From the NCBI RefSeq assembly GCF_901875635.1, contig NZ_CABFMN010000112.1:1-42672 (forward strand): a stretch of 42,672 bases of DNA. Reading direction: 5' to 3'. Positions 34,898 to 42,672 of the stretch are shown piece by piece; position 1 is the stretch's first letter, and each line of letters opens with the position of its first letter. The DNA comes from Xylophilus ampelinus (GTDB lineage Bacteria; Pseudomonadota; Gammaproteobacteria; Burkholderiales; Burkholderiaceae_C). The position numbers and the translations under genes are program-made. Under the pieces are notes generated by a model. That model was not told where the DNA came from. It saw nothing but the letters and a program-made list of their open reading frames with translations, and made no database searches.

Positions 34898-34919
34898 CCC
34901 GGCGCGCGTTCCTCTTGGG

Positions 34920-35936
34920 TCAGATCAGCTTGACCAGCTGCTTGCCGAAGTTCTTGCCCTTGAGCAGGCCCAGGAAGGCCTCGGGGGCCGATTCGATGCC
35001 CTGGGCGATCGACTCGCGCGGCTTGAGCTTGCCGGTGGCGACCAGCGTGCCCAGTTCCTTCAAGGCCTCGGGCCAGACTTCCATGTGCTCGCTGACGATG
35101 AAGCCTTCGAGCTTGACCCGGTTGATCAGCAGCAGCGTCGGATTGGTCAGCGGCAGCGGCTGGCCGTCGTAGCCGGCGATCATGCCGCACAAGGCGATGC
35201 GGGCGAAGGCGTTCAGGCGCAGCAGCACCGCATCGAGGATGTAGCCGCCGACGTTCTCGAAGTAGCCGTCGATGCCGTCGGGGCAGGCCTCCTTGAGCGC
35301 GGCGCTCATGCTCTTCACGTCGGGGTGCTGACGGTAGTCGATGCAGGCGTCGAAGCCCAGTTCGCCCGTCACGTACTTGCACTTGTCCGGCCCGCCCGCG
35401 ATGCCCACCACGCGGCAGCCGCGCGCCTTGGCCAGCGCACCGAAGGCGCTGCCCACCGCACCGCTGGCGGCGGTGACGACCAGCGTCTCGCCGGCCTTGG
35501 GCGCAATGATCTTCACCAGGCCGTACCAGGCCGTGACGCCCGGCATGCCGACTGCGCCCAGGTAGTGCGACAGCGGCACGTGCGTGGTGTCGACCTTGCG
35601 CAGCGCGCCGGGCTGCGTGGCGTCGACCACGCTGTACTGCTGCCAGCCGCCGAAGCCGACCACCTGGTCGCCCACGGCGTATTTCGGGTTCTTGCTCTCG
35701 ACGACCTCGCCCACCGTGCCACCCTGGAAGACCTGCCCCACGGGCTGGCTGGCGGCGTAGCTCTTGGACTCGTTCATGCGCCCGCGCATGTACGGGTCCA
35801 GGCTCAGGTAGTGGTGGCGCACGAGCACCTGGCCGTCCTGCAGGGCCGGCGTCTCGGCGGTGACGAGCGCGAAGTTGGACAGCTGGGCCTCGCCCTCGGG
35901 ACGGTTGGCCAGGTGAATCTGCTTGTTGGTGGGCAT
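34920..35936 (-). CDS. NADP-dependent oxidoreductase (MDR family, leukotriene B4 dehydrogenase-like)
   Basis: 338 residues, the usual length. The N-terminal DPYMRGRMNESKSY motif is typical of the PTGR/curA-like branch that reduces alkenal/alkenone double bonds. The Rossmann motif AASGAVGSAFGALAKARGCRVVGIAGGPDKC binds NADP; MPGVTAWYGL and FENVGG are also conserved. There are no zinc-binding cysteines of classical alcohol dehydrogenases. ATG 35936 has a strong GGAGG 5 nt upstream. It is the last gene of the minus-strand acyl-CoA cluster; a repeat (copy 4) separates it from the thioesterase gene. Confidence 0.92.
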   Translation of the reverse strand: MPTNKQIHLANRPEGEAQLSNFALVTAETPALQDGQVLVRHHYLSLDPYMRGRMNESKSYAASQPVGQVFQGGTVGEVVESKNPKYAVGDQVVGFGGWQQYSVVDATQPGALRKVDTTHVPLSHYLGAVGMPGVTAWYGLVKIIAPKAGETLVVTAASGAVGSAFGALAKARGCRVVGIAGGPDKCKYVTGELGFDACIDYRQHPDVKSMSAALKEACPDGIDGYFENVGGYILDAVLLRLNAFARIALCGMIAGYDGQPLPLTNPTLLLINRVKLEGFIVSEHMEVWPEALKELGTLVATGKLKPRESIAQGIESAPEAFLGLLKGKNFGKQLVKLI

Positions 35937-35961
35937 GGTGCCTCCGGATTGCTATGGTTTC

Positions 35962-36012
35962 GATAGCTGCTTGCGCCCGGCTGGCGGGCGCTGCAGGCCG
36001 ATTTGGCTTGAA
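35962..36012 (+). repeat. Interspersed GATAGCT...GCTTGAA repeat, copy 4
   Basis: Best-preserved copy: its central GCGCCCG/CGGGCGC arms form a 7-bp stem with a 5-nt loop (GCTGG). It lies in the gap between the thioesterase stop (36016) and the oxidoreductase start (35936), within one minus-strand operon. Confidence 0.8.
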
Positions 36013-36015
36013 GAA

Positions 36016-36450
36016 TCAGTCGGTCGAGACCGGCTTGAGGTCGTGCACCGTCTTGCCGTCCACCGGCAGCCGCTTGACGTACTTGAAGGTGCCCGTCGCA
36101 TGGGTGCAGGCGCGGCCCTCGGCGTCGTAGATGGTGGCCTCGGTGAAGGCCATGGTCGCCGTGCGGTGCATCAAGCGGCCCTTGCCCACCAGCGGCCCCT
36201 TGGCGGGCAGCATGAAGCTGGTCTTCATCTCGATCGTGACCACGCCCATCTCGGGCTGCACGCTGCGCGCCGCGGTGGCCATGGTCACGTCCATCAGCGT
36301 CATGCAGGCCCCGCCGTGGGTGACGAAGAAGCTGTTCATGTGTTCGGGCCGCGCCGTGTAGCGCAGTTCCGACTCGCCGCGCTCGAAGCGCTCCAGAGTG
36401 AAGCCGAGGTGGGTGACGAAGGGGATTTCGACGCCGAAGGAAATGCTCAT
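36016..36450 (-). CDS. PaaI family (hotdog-fold) thioesterase
   Basis: 144 residues. The hotdog core is recognised by HMNSFFVTHGGACMTLMDVTMATAARS (the HGG...D motif supplies catalytic residues) and VVTIEMKTSFMLPAKGPLVGKGRLMHRTATMAFTEATIYDAEG. Members hydrolyse acyl-CoA thioesters; PaaI acts on hydroxyphenylacetyl-CoA. Substrate here is not known, but the setting favours fatty or branched acyl-CoA. ATG 36450 has GAGGG 6 nt upstream. It lies between the SDR and the oxidoreductase in the operon. Confidence 0.87.
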   Translation of the reverse strand: MSISFGVEIPFVTHLGFTLERFERGESELRYTARPEHMNSFFVTHGGACMTLMDVTMATAARSVQPEMGVVTIEMKTSFMLPAKGPLVGKGRLMHRTATMAFTEATIYDAEGRACTHATGTFKYVKRLPVDGKTVHDLKPVSTD

Positions 36451-36472
36451 GGAGAGCCCTCAAATTCGGATG

Positions 36473-36590
36473 CGGATACCGGACGCGGAGGACGCGAAGG
36501 TTTCGCAGAGGACGCAAAAGGAATACAAAATTTTGGCTGTTTTTCTGCGCCTTCTGCGAAACCTCTGCGTCCTCCGCGTCCGGCTGTCCG
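36473..36590. repeat. Long hairpin element, copy A (between SDR and thioesterase genes)
   Basis: Arms 36481-36509 (GGACGCGGAGGACGCGAAGG...) and 36553-36581 (...CCTCTGCGTCCTCCGCGTCC) are inverted with only two mismatches over 29 bp, around an AT-rich centre (CAAAATTTTGG region). The GGATACCGGACGC edge is shared with copy B at 39609-39723. It would form a very stable mRNA hairpin in an intercistronic gap. Confidence 0.75.
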
Positions 36591-36599
36591 ATCCCGCAT

Positions 36600-37397
36600 T
36601 CAGGCCGCGCCCAGCACCACGCTCACCCCGCCGTCCACCGCCAGCCACTGGCCGGTGATGTGCTTGCCGGCGTCGCTGGCGTACAGCAGCGTGATGCCCT
36701 TGAGGTCTTCCTCGTCGCCCAGGCGGCGCAGGGGCGCGGCGGAGGCCATCTTGTCTTCGCCCAGCATGTCGATCAGGCCCGAGGCCATCTTGGTGCGGAA
36801 GAAGCCGGGGCAGATGGCGTTGACGTTGATGCCGTACTTGCCCCACTCCGCCGCCAGGGTCTGAGTGAAGCCGATCACGGCGGTCTTGGACGTGTTGTAG
36901 GCCAGGGTCTTCATGTCCGGCGGGTTGCCGTTCAGGCCCGCGATGGAGGCGATGTTGATGATGCGCCCGGCCTTCTTCGGGATCATGTAGCGGTTGGCCA
37001 CCTGCTGCGCAAGGATGAAATAGCCGCGCACGTTGAGGTTCATCACTTTGTCCCACGCGGCCACGGGATGCTCCTCGGCAGCGGCGCCCCAGCTCGCGCC
37101 GGCGTTGTTGACGAGGATGTCGATGGCGCCCATGCGCTCCAGCGTCTCGTCGGCCAGGCGGCGGGTGTCCTCTTCCTTGCTGCAGTCGGCGGCGATCCAG
37201 CGGGCGTCGATGCCGGCGGCCTGCAGTTCGGCAGCGGCCTGCTCCAGGTCCTCGGCCTTGCGCGAGCTGAGCATGATCCTGGCGCCGGCCTCGCCCAGCG
37301 CATGGGCCATCTGCAGGCCCAGGCCGCGCGACCCGCCGGTGACGAGGGCGGTCTTGCCGGTGAGGTCGAAGAGTTTCTGGGTGGTGCGTGGGGTCAT
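36600..37397 (-). CDS. SDR family oxidoreductase (FabG-like)
   Basis: 265 residues. TGGSRGLG (20-27) binds the cofactor, NNAG lies at 97-100, and the catalytic residues are Ser151, Tyr167 and Lys171 (YNTSK). The C-terminal PGFFRTKM and HITGQWLAVDGG are typical of classical 3-oxoacyl-ACP reductase-like SDRs. Arg45-Lys46 after the second strand (LSSRKAED) favours NADP(H). In this setting a 3-hydroxyacyl-CoA dehydrogenase or reductase step is plausible. ATG 37397 has GGAG 5 nt upstream. Confidence 0.9.
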   Translation of the reverse strand: MTPRTTQKLFDLTGKTALVTGGSRGLGLQMAHALGEAGARIMLSSRKAEDLEQAAAELQAAGIDARWIAADCSKEEDTRRLADETLERMGAIDILVNNAGASWGAAAEEHPVAAWDKVMNLNVRGYFILAQQVANRYMIPKKAGRIINIASIAGLNGNPPDMKTLAYNTSKTAVIGFTQTLAAEWGKYGINVNAICPGFFRTKMASGLIDMLGEDKMASAAPLRRLGDEEDLKGITLLYASDAGKHITGQWLAVDGGVSVVLGAA

Positions 37398-37443
37398 GGT
37401 GTCTCCTGAGGGTGCGGGAAGGCTTGGTTTGAAAGGCGCAGGG

Positions 37444-37665
37444 TCAGACCTTCATGCGAGAACGCACGTAAATCAGCACGAAGCCAATGGCGGCCGCAAC
37501 GCCACCCGGCACGGCGATGGCCCACCCGGTGACTGCGTCGCTGCGGCTGGTGGCAATGCCCAGCACCATCGTCAGCAGGCCGCCGTAGATCAGCACCCAG
37601 GTCAGGTTCTCGATCCAGTGGCGCTTCTTCTTCGAGGCCGTGGGAACCGGAATGGGTTCGGTCAT
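37444..37665 (-). CDS. Small two-helix membrane protein of unknown function
   Basis: 73 residues: a short basic N-terminus (SKKKRHWIENL) followed by two hydrophobic helices (TWVLIYGGLLTMVLGIAT and WAIAVPGGVAAAIGFVLIYV), ending RSRMKV. No domain is recognised. It sits in the acyl-CoA cluster with repeat-derived hairpins immediately upstream. ATG 37665 overlaps the first arm of those repeats. Confidence 0.75.
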   Translation of the reverse strand: MTEPIPVPTASKKKRHWIENLTWVLIYGGLLTMVLGIATSRSDAVTGWAIAVPGGVAAAIGFVLIYVRSRMKV

Positions 37666-37746
37666 GCCAATGCCGCCCGGCCGCCCGTAGGCATTGGCGC
37701 GCCCCCTCGGGGGGCAGCGATACGCGAAGCGATGAGCGTGGGGGCC
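37666..37746. repeat. Compound intercistronic repeat (GCCAATGCC arms plus CCCCCTCGGGGGG)
   Basis: GCCAATGCC (37666-37674) and GGCATTGGC (37690-37698) are perfect 9-bp arms. Directly after them, GCCCCCTCGGGGGGC (37701-37715) forms a short hairpin, followed by CAGCGATACGCGAAGCGATG and a final GGGGGCC. The second part is a repeat family I know from Burkholderiales intergenic regions. It lies between the acyl-CoA dehydrogenase stop and the small membrane protein start. Confidence 0.7.
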
Positions 37747-37752
37747 ATGATC

Positions 37753-39588
37753 TCAGAAGGCATCTTCGGGCAGTTGAGCGCAGACGGGATCGCGGCTTTC
37801 GACGACGTTCAGCCAGGCGCCGATCTTCGGCAGTTCGTAATGGAAGAAATAGGTCATGGCGCCGATTTTGCCGGTGGCGGTGGCGCTGCCCTTCTGCAGG
37901 GCACACAGCGCCACGTCCAGCCACATCCAGGCGATGACCGTGTGGCCGAAGGCCTGCATGTAAGGCACCGCGTTGGCCAGCGCCTCGGCCGGGTTGCCGG
38001 TGGACCAGGCGGCGCGCGTGGCGGTGCCCACGCGTTCCAGCGCCGCACCCAGCGCCTTTGCATGCGGCGCCAGCTCGGGCACCGCCGCAGCGTGGCCGAT
38101 GGTGGCCGCGATGCGGTCGCCCAGCAGCTTCAGGCCGCGGCCGCCTTCCATCAACACCTTGCGGCCCAGCAGGTCGGCCGCCTGGATGCCGTGGGTGCCC
38201 TCATGGATCATGTTCAGGCGGTTGTCGCGCCAGTACTGTTCCACCGGGAAGTCGCGCGTGTAGCCATAACCGCCGTGGATCTGGATCGCCAGCGAATTCG
38301 CTTCCAGGCACCACTCGCTCGGGAAGCTCTTGGCGATGGGCGTGAGCACCTCCAGCAGCAGTCGTGCGTCGTCGGCCGCCTGCGGCGCGCCGGTCTTCTG
38401 CTCGTCCACCAGCTTGGCGCAGTACAGCTCGAGCGCCAGCGCGCCTTCGCAGTACGCCTTCTGCGCCAGCAGCATGCGACGCACGTCGGCGTGTTCGATG
38501 ATGCGCACCTGCGGCTTGGCCGAGTCCTTGGCCACGGAGCCGCCTGCAGCATTCAGCGGCAGCCGTCCCTGAGGCCGGTTCTTCGCATACTCCAGCGACG
38601 CGTAGTAACCCGCCAGGCCCAGCATGACGGCCGCGGTGCCCACGCCGATACGGGCCTCGTTCATCATGTGGAACATGCAGTGCAGGCCCTTGCCGGGCTC
38701 GCCGACCAGGTAGCCCACCGCGCCGGCCTTGCCGCCGACCGGGTACTTGCCTTCCCCGAAGTTCAGCAGCGTGTTGGTGGTGCCGCGCCAGCCCAGCTTG
38801 TGGTTCAGGCCCGCGAGGGCGACGTCGTTGCGCTCGCCGGTGAGGTGGCCTTCGGTGTCGACCATGCGCTTGGGCACGATGAAGAGCGAGATGCCCCGGG
38901 TGCCCGGCACCAGCCTGCCCTCGGCGTCGGGGATCTTGGCCAGCACGATGTGCACGATGTTCTCGGTCAGCTCGTGGTCGCCCGACGAGATCCACATCTT
39001 GTTGCCCGTGAGGCGGTAGCGCGGGCCCAGCGGGTCGTTCTCGAAGTCGGCACCGTCCGGCACCGCGCGCGTGGCCACGTCGGACAGCGAGGAGCCGGCC
39101 TGCGGCTCCGACAGGCACATGGTGCCCGCCCAGCGGCCGGAGAACTCGTTCAGCGCGAAGACCTCCTTCTGCTTGTCGGTGCCGTGCACCATCAGCAGGT
39201 TGGCGTTGCCGCTGGTGAGCATGTTCGAGCCGATGCTCACCGACGCGAGGCCGAAGAAGGCGTTGGCCGCGGCCTGCACCGTGTAGGGCAGCTGCATGCC
39301 GCCGATGTCGTAGTCCTGCGCGGCGGCCATCATGCCGCTCTCGACGAAGGCCGCGTGCGCGTCGTGCGTGGCCTGCGGCAGGATCACCTTCTCGCCGTCG
39401 AAATGCGGCTCCTGGGTGTCGACCAGCCGGTTGAAGGGCGCGTACTTCTCGCGCGCGATGCGCTCGCAGGTGTCGAGCACGGCATCGAAGGTCTCGCGCG
39501 AATGGTCGGCAAAGCGTTCGCGATCACTCAGTGTCTCGGCCGCGAGCCAGTCGTAGAGCAGGAAGTCGAGAGTGGGACGGAGGCTCAT
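37753..39588 (-). CDS. Acyl-CoA dehydrogenase (DmdC-like, with C-terminal extension)
   Basis: 611 residues, longer than the ordinary 380-residue enzymes because of an extra C-terminal helical domain. The N-terminal domain begins LRPTLDFLLYDWLA. The central FAD region has MCLSEPQAGSSLSDVATRA and RYRLTGNKMWISSGDHELTEN, and the C-terminal half has HGGYGYTRDFPVEQYWRDNR and IHEGTHGIQAADLLGRK. It oxidises acyl-CoA to 2-enoyl-CoA with electrons to ETF. DmdC of dimethylsulfoniopropionate breakdown is a relative, but most members of this branch act on other acyl-CoAs. ATG 39588 is used; upstream in-frame codons would cross repeat copy B. Confidence 0.92.
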   Translation of the reverse strand: MSLRPTLDFLLYDWLAAETLSDRERFADHSRETFDAVLDTCERIAREKYAPFNRLVDTQEPHFDGEKVILPQATHDAHAAFVESGMMAAAQDYDIGGMQLPYTVQAAANAFFGLASVSIGSNMLTSGNANLLMVHGTDKQKEVFALNEFSGRWAGTMCLSEPQAGSSLSDVATRAVPDGADFENDPLGPRYRLTGNKMWISSGDHELTENIVHIVLAKIPDAEGRLVPGTRGISLFIVPKRMVDTEGHLTGERNDVALAGLNHKLGWRGTTNTLLNFGEGKYPVGGKAGAVGYLVGEPGKGLHCMFHMMNEARIGVGTAAVMLGLAGYYASLEYAKNRPQGRLPLNAAGGSVAKDSAKPQVRIIEHADVRRMLLAQKAYCEGALALELYCAKLVDEQKTGAPQAADDARLLLEVLTPIAKSFPSEWCLEANSLAIQIHGGYGYTRDFPVEQYWRDNRLNMIHEGTHGIQAADLLGRKVLMEGGRGLKLLGDRIAATIGHAAAVPELAPHAKALGAALERVGTATRAAWSTGNPAEALANAVPYMQAFGHTVIAWMWLDVALCALQKGSATATGKIGAMTYFFHYELPKIGAWLNVVESRDPVCAQLPEDAF

Positions 39589-39608
39589 ATGCGTTTCGAA
39601 TACGGGAT

Positions 39609-39723
39609 CGGATACCGGACGCAGAGGACGCAAAGATTTCGCGAAGGTCGCCAAAGGAGGCAAAGAGGAATTGCTTCTTTGGCGTCCTCTGCGTGACCTT
39701 CGCGCCCTCTGCGTCCGGAAGTC
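39609..39723. repeat. Long hairpin element, copy B (between thiolase and acyl-CoA dehydrogenase genes)
   Basis: GGACGCAGAGG (39617-39627) pairs with CCTCTGCGTCC (39706-39716), CGCGAAGGTC with GACCTTCGCG, and CCAAAG with CTTTGG further in. The left edge CGGATACCGGACGC is shared with copy A. Same placement logic: intercistronic in the acyl-CoA operon. Confidence 0.75.
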
Positions 39724-39747
39724 CACTTTTTCAGCGACTTGAAGAAA

Positions 39748-40923
39748 TCAGAGCACTTCGAACACGCCCGCCGCGCCCATGCCGCCGCCGATGCACATCG
39801 TGACGACGACCTTCTTGGCGCCGCGGCGCTTGCCTTCGATCAGGGCGTGGCCCGTGAGGCGCTGGCCGCTCACGCCATAGGGGTGGCCCACGGCGATGGC
39901 GCCGCCGTTGACGTTCAGGCGATCGTCGGGCAGGCCCAGCTTGTCGCGGCAGTAGAGCACCTGCACGGCGAAGGCCTCGTTCAGTTCCCACAGGTCGATG
40001 TCGTTGACCGTGAGGCCCAGCTTCTTCAGCACCTTGGGAATCGCGAAGACGGGGCCGATGCCCATTTCGTCAGGCTCGCAGCCGGCAACCGAGAAGCCCA
40101 GGAAGCGGCCCAGGGGCTTGAGGCCCTTGCGCTCGGCGTACTGCTCGCTCACCACCACGCAAGCGCCGCCGCCGTCGGAGAACTGGCTGGCGTTGCCGGC
40201 CGAGATCAGGCCGCCGGGCATGGCCGGGCGGATGCCGCTGATGCCTTCCTTGGTGGTGCCGGGGCGGATGCCCTCGTCGTTCTCGACGGTGACTTCCTTC
40301 GTGATCAGGCCCAGCTGGCCGTCGGCCACACCCGCCAGCACGGTGATGGGGGCGATCTCGTCCTTGAACTTGCCGGCTTCCAGCGCGGCGGTGGCGCGCT
40401 GCTGGCTGCGCGCGCCGTACTCGTCCATGGCGTCGCGGCCGATGTTGTAGCGCTTGGCGACCTGCTCGGCCGTCTGCAGCATGTTCCAGTAAATCTCGGG
40501 CTTGTGCTTGACCAGCCAGGGGTCGGTCATCATGTGCTTGTTCATCTCGTTCTGCACGCACGAGATGCTCTCCACGCCGCCGGCGACATACACGTCGCCC
40601 TCGCCCGCGATGATGCGCTGCGAGGCGGTGGCGATGGTCTGCAGGCCCGAGGAGCAGAAGCGGTTGATGGTCATGCCCGAGGTGGTGATGGGCAGGCCGG
40701 CGCGCAGCGCGATCTGGCGCGCGATGTTGGCGCCGGTGGCGCCTTCGGGGTTGGCGCAGCCCATGATGACGTCGTCGACCTCGGCACCGTCGATGCCGGC
40801 TCGCTGCACCGCGTGCTGCACGGCGTGGCCGCCCAGCGTGGCGCCGTGCGTCATGTTGAAGGCGCCCTTCCAGCTCTTGGCGAGCGGGGTGCGGGCGGTG
40901 GAAACGATCACGGCGCTGGTCAT
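39748..40923 (-). CDS. Acetyl-CoA acyltransferase (thiolase)
   Basis: 391 residues, standard thiolase length. The acyl-accepting Cys90 ([11 protein letters not shown]), the His347 (VGHPYG) and the proton-transfer Cys377 (MCIGGGMG) are all present. It catalyses the last step of beta-oxidation, cleaving 3-oxoacyl-CoA with CoA. The sequence ends GAAGVFEVL and resembles the FadA-type degradative thiolases of betaproteobacteria. ATG 40923 has AAGGAAG about 5 nt upstream. Confidence 0.93.
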   Translation of the reverse strand: MTSAVIVSTARTPLAKSWKGAFNMTHGATLGGHAVQHAVQRAGIDGAEVDDVIMGCANPEGATGANIARQIALRAGLPITTSGMTINRFCSSGLQTIATASQRIIAGEGDVYVAGGVESISCVQNEMNKHMMTDPWLVKHKPEIYWNMLQTAEQVAKRYNIGRDAMDEYGARSQQRATAALEAGKFKDEIAPITVLAGVADGQLGLITKEVTVENDEGIRPGTTKEGISGIRPAMPGGLISAGNASQFSDGGGACVVVSEQYAERKGLKPLGRFLGFSVAGCEPDEMGIGPVFAIPKVLKKLGLTVNDIDLWELNEAFAVQVLYCRDKLGLPDDRLNVNGGAIAVGHPYGVSGQRLTGHALIEGKRRGAKKVVVTMCIGGGMGAAGVFEVL

Positions 40924-40956
40924 GGTGTCTTCCTTTGAAATGAAGCGAAAAGCGGA

Positions 40957-42426
40957 TTACTGGGGCTGCGCGGTGTTGCGCAGCAGCTGGTGGTAGAAGC
41001 GGATCATGTCGCCATAACCGGCGATCGACAGTCGCTCATTGGTCCCGTGGAAGCGGGGCAGGTCCTCCCCGGTCACGCGGATGGGCGAGAAGCGGTAGAC
41101 GGCATCGCTCACGAGGCTGAAGTGGCGCGAGTCGGTGGCCGCGGTCATCAGGCCGGGCGCCACCACCGCTTCGGGGAATACCTGGCGCACCGTGTGCTCG
41201 ATCGAGCGGTAGCCCGCCGCATCGGTCGGCGACACCGGCGACGGCTCCGAGTTGCCCGGATAGCGCTTGACCTGGATTGCGTCATTGCCGAGCGCCTTCT
41301 TCAGGTGCGCCTCGACGCTGTCGAGGGTGTCGCCCGGCAGGACGCGGAAGTTCACGGCGGCCTCGGCGCGGCCGGGCAGCACGTTGTCCTTGTTGCCGGC
41401 GCGCACGATGGTCAGCGCCGTGGTCGTGCGCAGCATGGCGTTGCTGCTGGGGCTTTTCTCGAGCTGGCCCTGCACCAGCGGGCCGGTGAGCCAGAGGTTG
41501 GACAGCATCACGCGGTTGAAGCCGTTCATCTCGGGTGCGAGCGTGCCGAACATGTCGCCGGCAATGCCCTGGATGCCGCCGGGCATTGGGGAGGCCTCCA
41601 GGCGTGCAAGCGCGGCACTCATCTGGCCGATGGCACTGTGGGCCGGTGGCATCGACGAGTGGCCGGGGGCGGTATCGAGCGAGAGGAAGAAGGTGCCGTA
41701 GCCCTTCTCGGCCAGGCCGATCAACGCCGCTGGCTTCGCCAGGCCCGGCAGCACGCCGTCGAGCACCAGCAGTCCCTCGTCGAGCACCCAGTCGAGCTTG
41801 ACGCCGCGCGACTTGAGCAGTTCGGCGATCGGCAGTGCGCCGCGCAGACCGCTCACCTCCTCGTCGTCGCCCATCACGAAGTAGACGGTCTGCTTCGGCT
41901 GGAAGCCCTGGTCGACGAGCAGTTCCACGGCCTCCATCTGCGCCAGCAGGTTGCTCTTGTTGTCGAGCGTGCCGCGGCCCCAGATGTAGCCGTCCTTGAT
42001 GTCACCGCCGAAGGGGTCGACGGACCAGGCCTTCTCGGTGCCGGGGGCGATGGGCACCATGTCCTGGTGCGCCATCAGCGCGACCGGCCTGGCCGCCGGG
42101 TCGCTGCCCTGCCAGGTGTAGAGCAAGGCGTGCTGCCCGACCACCTCGCGCTTGAGCGTGGCGTGCAGCTTCGGAAAACTCTGCTGCAGGTAGGCGTGCA
42201 GCTTGTCGAATTCGCTGTTGTTGGCCGCCGGATCGTCCAGCGCCGACACAGTGCGGATGCGGATCGCGCCGGCCAGCCGCCGGGCGGCGGTCTGCGTGTC
42301 CAGTTGCAGCGGCGGCACAGGGGCCACCGCCACCTGGCGCGACGGATGACGCCACGTGTTCACGGCCACGGCCGCGGCCAGTGCGAGCAGCACCAGCAGC
42401 AGGCCGAGAAAGAGGCGCTTGATCAC
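40957..42426 (-). CDS. M20 family peptidase (carboxypeptidase S / PM20D1-like)
   Basis: 489 residues. An N-terminal membrane anchor or uncleaved signal (about residues 3-23, FLGLLLVLLALAAAVAV) suggests the enzyme faces the periplasm. Zinc-site residues are H120 (MAHQDMV), D155 (GRGTLDNK), E189-E190 (DDEEVSG) and downstream H residues; D122 supports the first. The group (Gly-Xaa carboxypeptidase S-like) hydrolyses or forms N-acyl amino acids in eukaryotic relatives. GTG 42426 is the start. A peptidase in a beta-oxidation run is unusual; if it hydrolyses N-acyl amino acids it would release fatty acids, which is inference. Confidence 0.9.
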   Translation of the reverse strand: MIKRLFLGLLLVLLALAAAVAVNTWRHPSRQVAVAPVPPLQLDTQTAARRLAGAIRIRTVSALDDPAANNSEFDKLHAYLQQSFPKLHATLKREVVGQHALLYTWQGSDPAARPVALMAHQDMVPIAPGTEKAWSVDPFGGDIKDGYIWGRGTLDNKSNLLAQMEAVELLVDQGFQPKQTVYFVMGDDEEVSGLRGALPIAELLKSRGVKLDWVLDEGLLVLDGVLPGLAKPAALIGLAEKGYGTFFLSLDTAPGHSSMPPAHSAIGQMSAALARLEASPMPGGIQGIAGDMFGTLAPEMNGFNRVMLSNLWLTGPLVQGQLEKSPSSNAMLRTTTALTIVRAGNKDNVLPGRAEAAVNFRVLPGDTLDSVEAHLKKALGNDAIQVKRYPGNSEPSPVSPTDAAGYRSIEHTVRQVFPEAVVAPGLMTAATDSRHFSLVSDAVYRFSPIRVTGEDLPRFHGTNERLSIAGYGDMIRFYHQLLRNTAQPQ

Positions 42427-42444
42427 GTGGCGCGGCCCGCGGCT

Positions 42445-42672
42445 TTACGAAAAGCTCTTGCCTTCCGCCACCAGCTTCTGGATCAGCGGTGCCGGTTGCC
42501 AGAAGGCCGCGTCGTCGCGCGGGTTCTTGGCAAAGCGCTTCATCGTCTCGGCCACGTTGTACAGGCCCACCTGGCTGGCGTAGTGCATCGGCCCACCGCG
42601 GTGCATCGGGAAGCCGTAGCCCGTGAGGTACACCATGTCGATGTCGCCGGACTTGCTCGCAATGCCGTCCTC
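42445..42672 (-). CDS. 3-hydroxyacyl-CoA dehydrogenase, C-terminal end (FadJ/FadB-like; 5' partial)
   Basis: The last 75 codons of a gene that enters from the right edge. EDGIASKSGDIDMVYLTGYG, GFPMHRGGPMHYA and the end AFWQPAPLIQKLVAEGKSF are typical of the C-terminal domain of multifunctional enoyl-CoA hydratase/3-hydroxyacyl-CoA dehydrogenase proteins. It ends 18 bp before the M20 peptidase start and begins the acyl-CoA cluster in the window. Confidence 0.88.
   Translation of the reverse strand, partial: EDGIASKSGDIDMVYLTGYGFPMHRGGPMHYASQVGLYNVAETMKRFAKNPRDDAAFWQPAPLIQKLVAEGKSFS

Overview
The window is chromosomal DNA from a high-GC betaproteobacterium, most likely a Comamonadaceae member (Variovorax/Acidovorax type). 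The basis is the strong G/C bias at third codon positions, the gene families present (Bug-type TctC binding protein, long-chain ChrA, DUF2076, PrsW, AidB-like and DmdC-like acyl-CoA dehydrogenases) and several short intergenic repeat families that I know from that family. The genus is an inference. I see no rRNA, tRNA, CRISPR array, integrase or intact insertion sequence.

Layout. 1-2280 (minus) is the N-terminal 760 codons of a type V autotransporter that runs off the left edge; its AT-rich upstream region carries two 10-bp palindromic sites 22 bp apart. 2579-4413 (plus) is a translationally coupled pair, a single-pass membrane protein and a PrsW-family intramembrane protease, followed by a DoxX-like protein. 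5204-7426 is a divergent fosmidomycin-resistance-type MFS pump and AraC regulator. 7427-12797 is a low-GC island of about 5.4 kb. It is filled almost entirely by one 1524-residue gene with an N-terminal PD-(D/E)XK (DUF4297/Cap4-like) nuclease domain, a STAND-type P-loop ATPase and a C-terminal sensor region of about 1000 residues. This is the architecture of Avs-type antiphage proteins and is the best candidate for an unusual system here. A cluster of perfect palindromes lies just upstream of it. Next to the island is a decayed, 5'-truncated second copy of the ogt alkyltransferase gene.

13095-21445 holds a sterol-desaturase-like hydroxylase, intact ogt, a divergent LysR/MFS pair, an aldo/keto reductase convergent with a secreted SUMF1-domain protein, a DUF2076 protein and a metallo-beta-lactamase-fold hydrolase. 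21628-25161 (minus) carries chrA, a START-like protein, a short-chain dehydrogenase and a TetR regulator. Divergent from that TetR is a tightly packed catabolic run: TctC binding protein, class A flavin hydroxylase, VOC protein with a complete His-His-Glu site, and alpha/beta hydrolase. Together these could capture, hydroxylate, cleave and hydrolyse an aromatic compound.

29124-34897 contains a GST-like protein, a DUF899 thioredoxin-fold protein and an AidB-like acyl-CoA dehydrogenase divergent from its own TetR regulator, then a cytochrome b561-like/VIT-family metal transporter pair. 34920-42672 (minus) is a fatty-acid or acyl-CoA degradation cluster: 3-hydroxyacyl-CoA dehydrogenase (partial), M20 carboxypeptidase, thiolase, acyl-CoA dehydrogenase, small membrane protein, short-chain dehydrogenase, PaaI-type thioesterase and an NADP-dependent alkenal/one oxidoreductase. 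Four of its intercistronic gaps hold repeat-derived hairpins. All calls rest on reading the sequence and on family knowledge; no database search was run.
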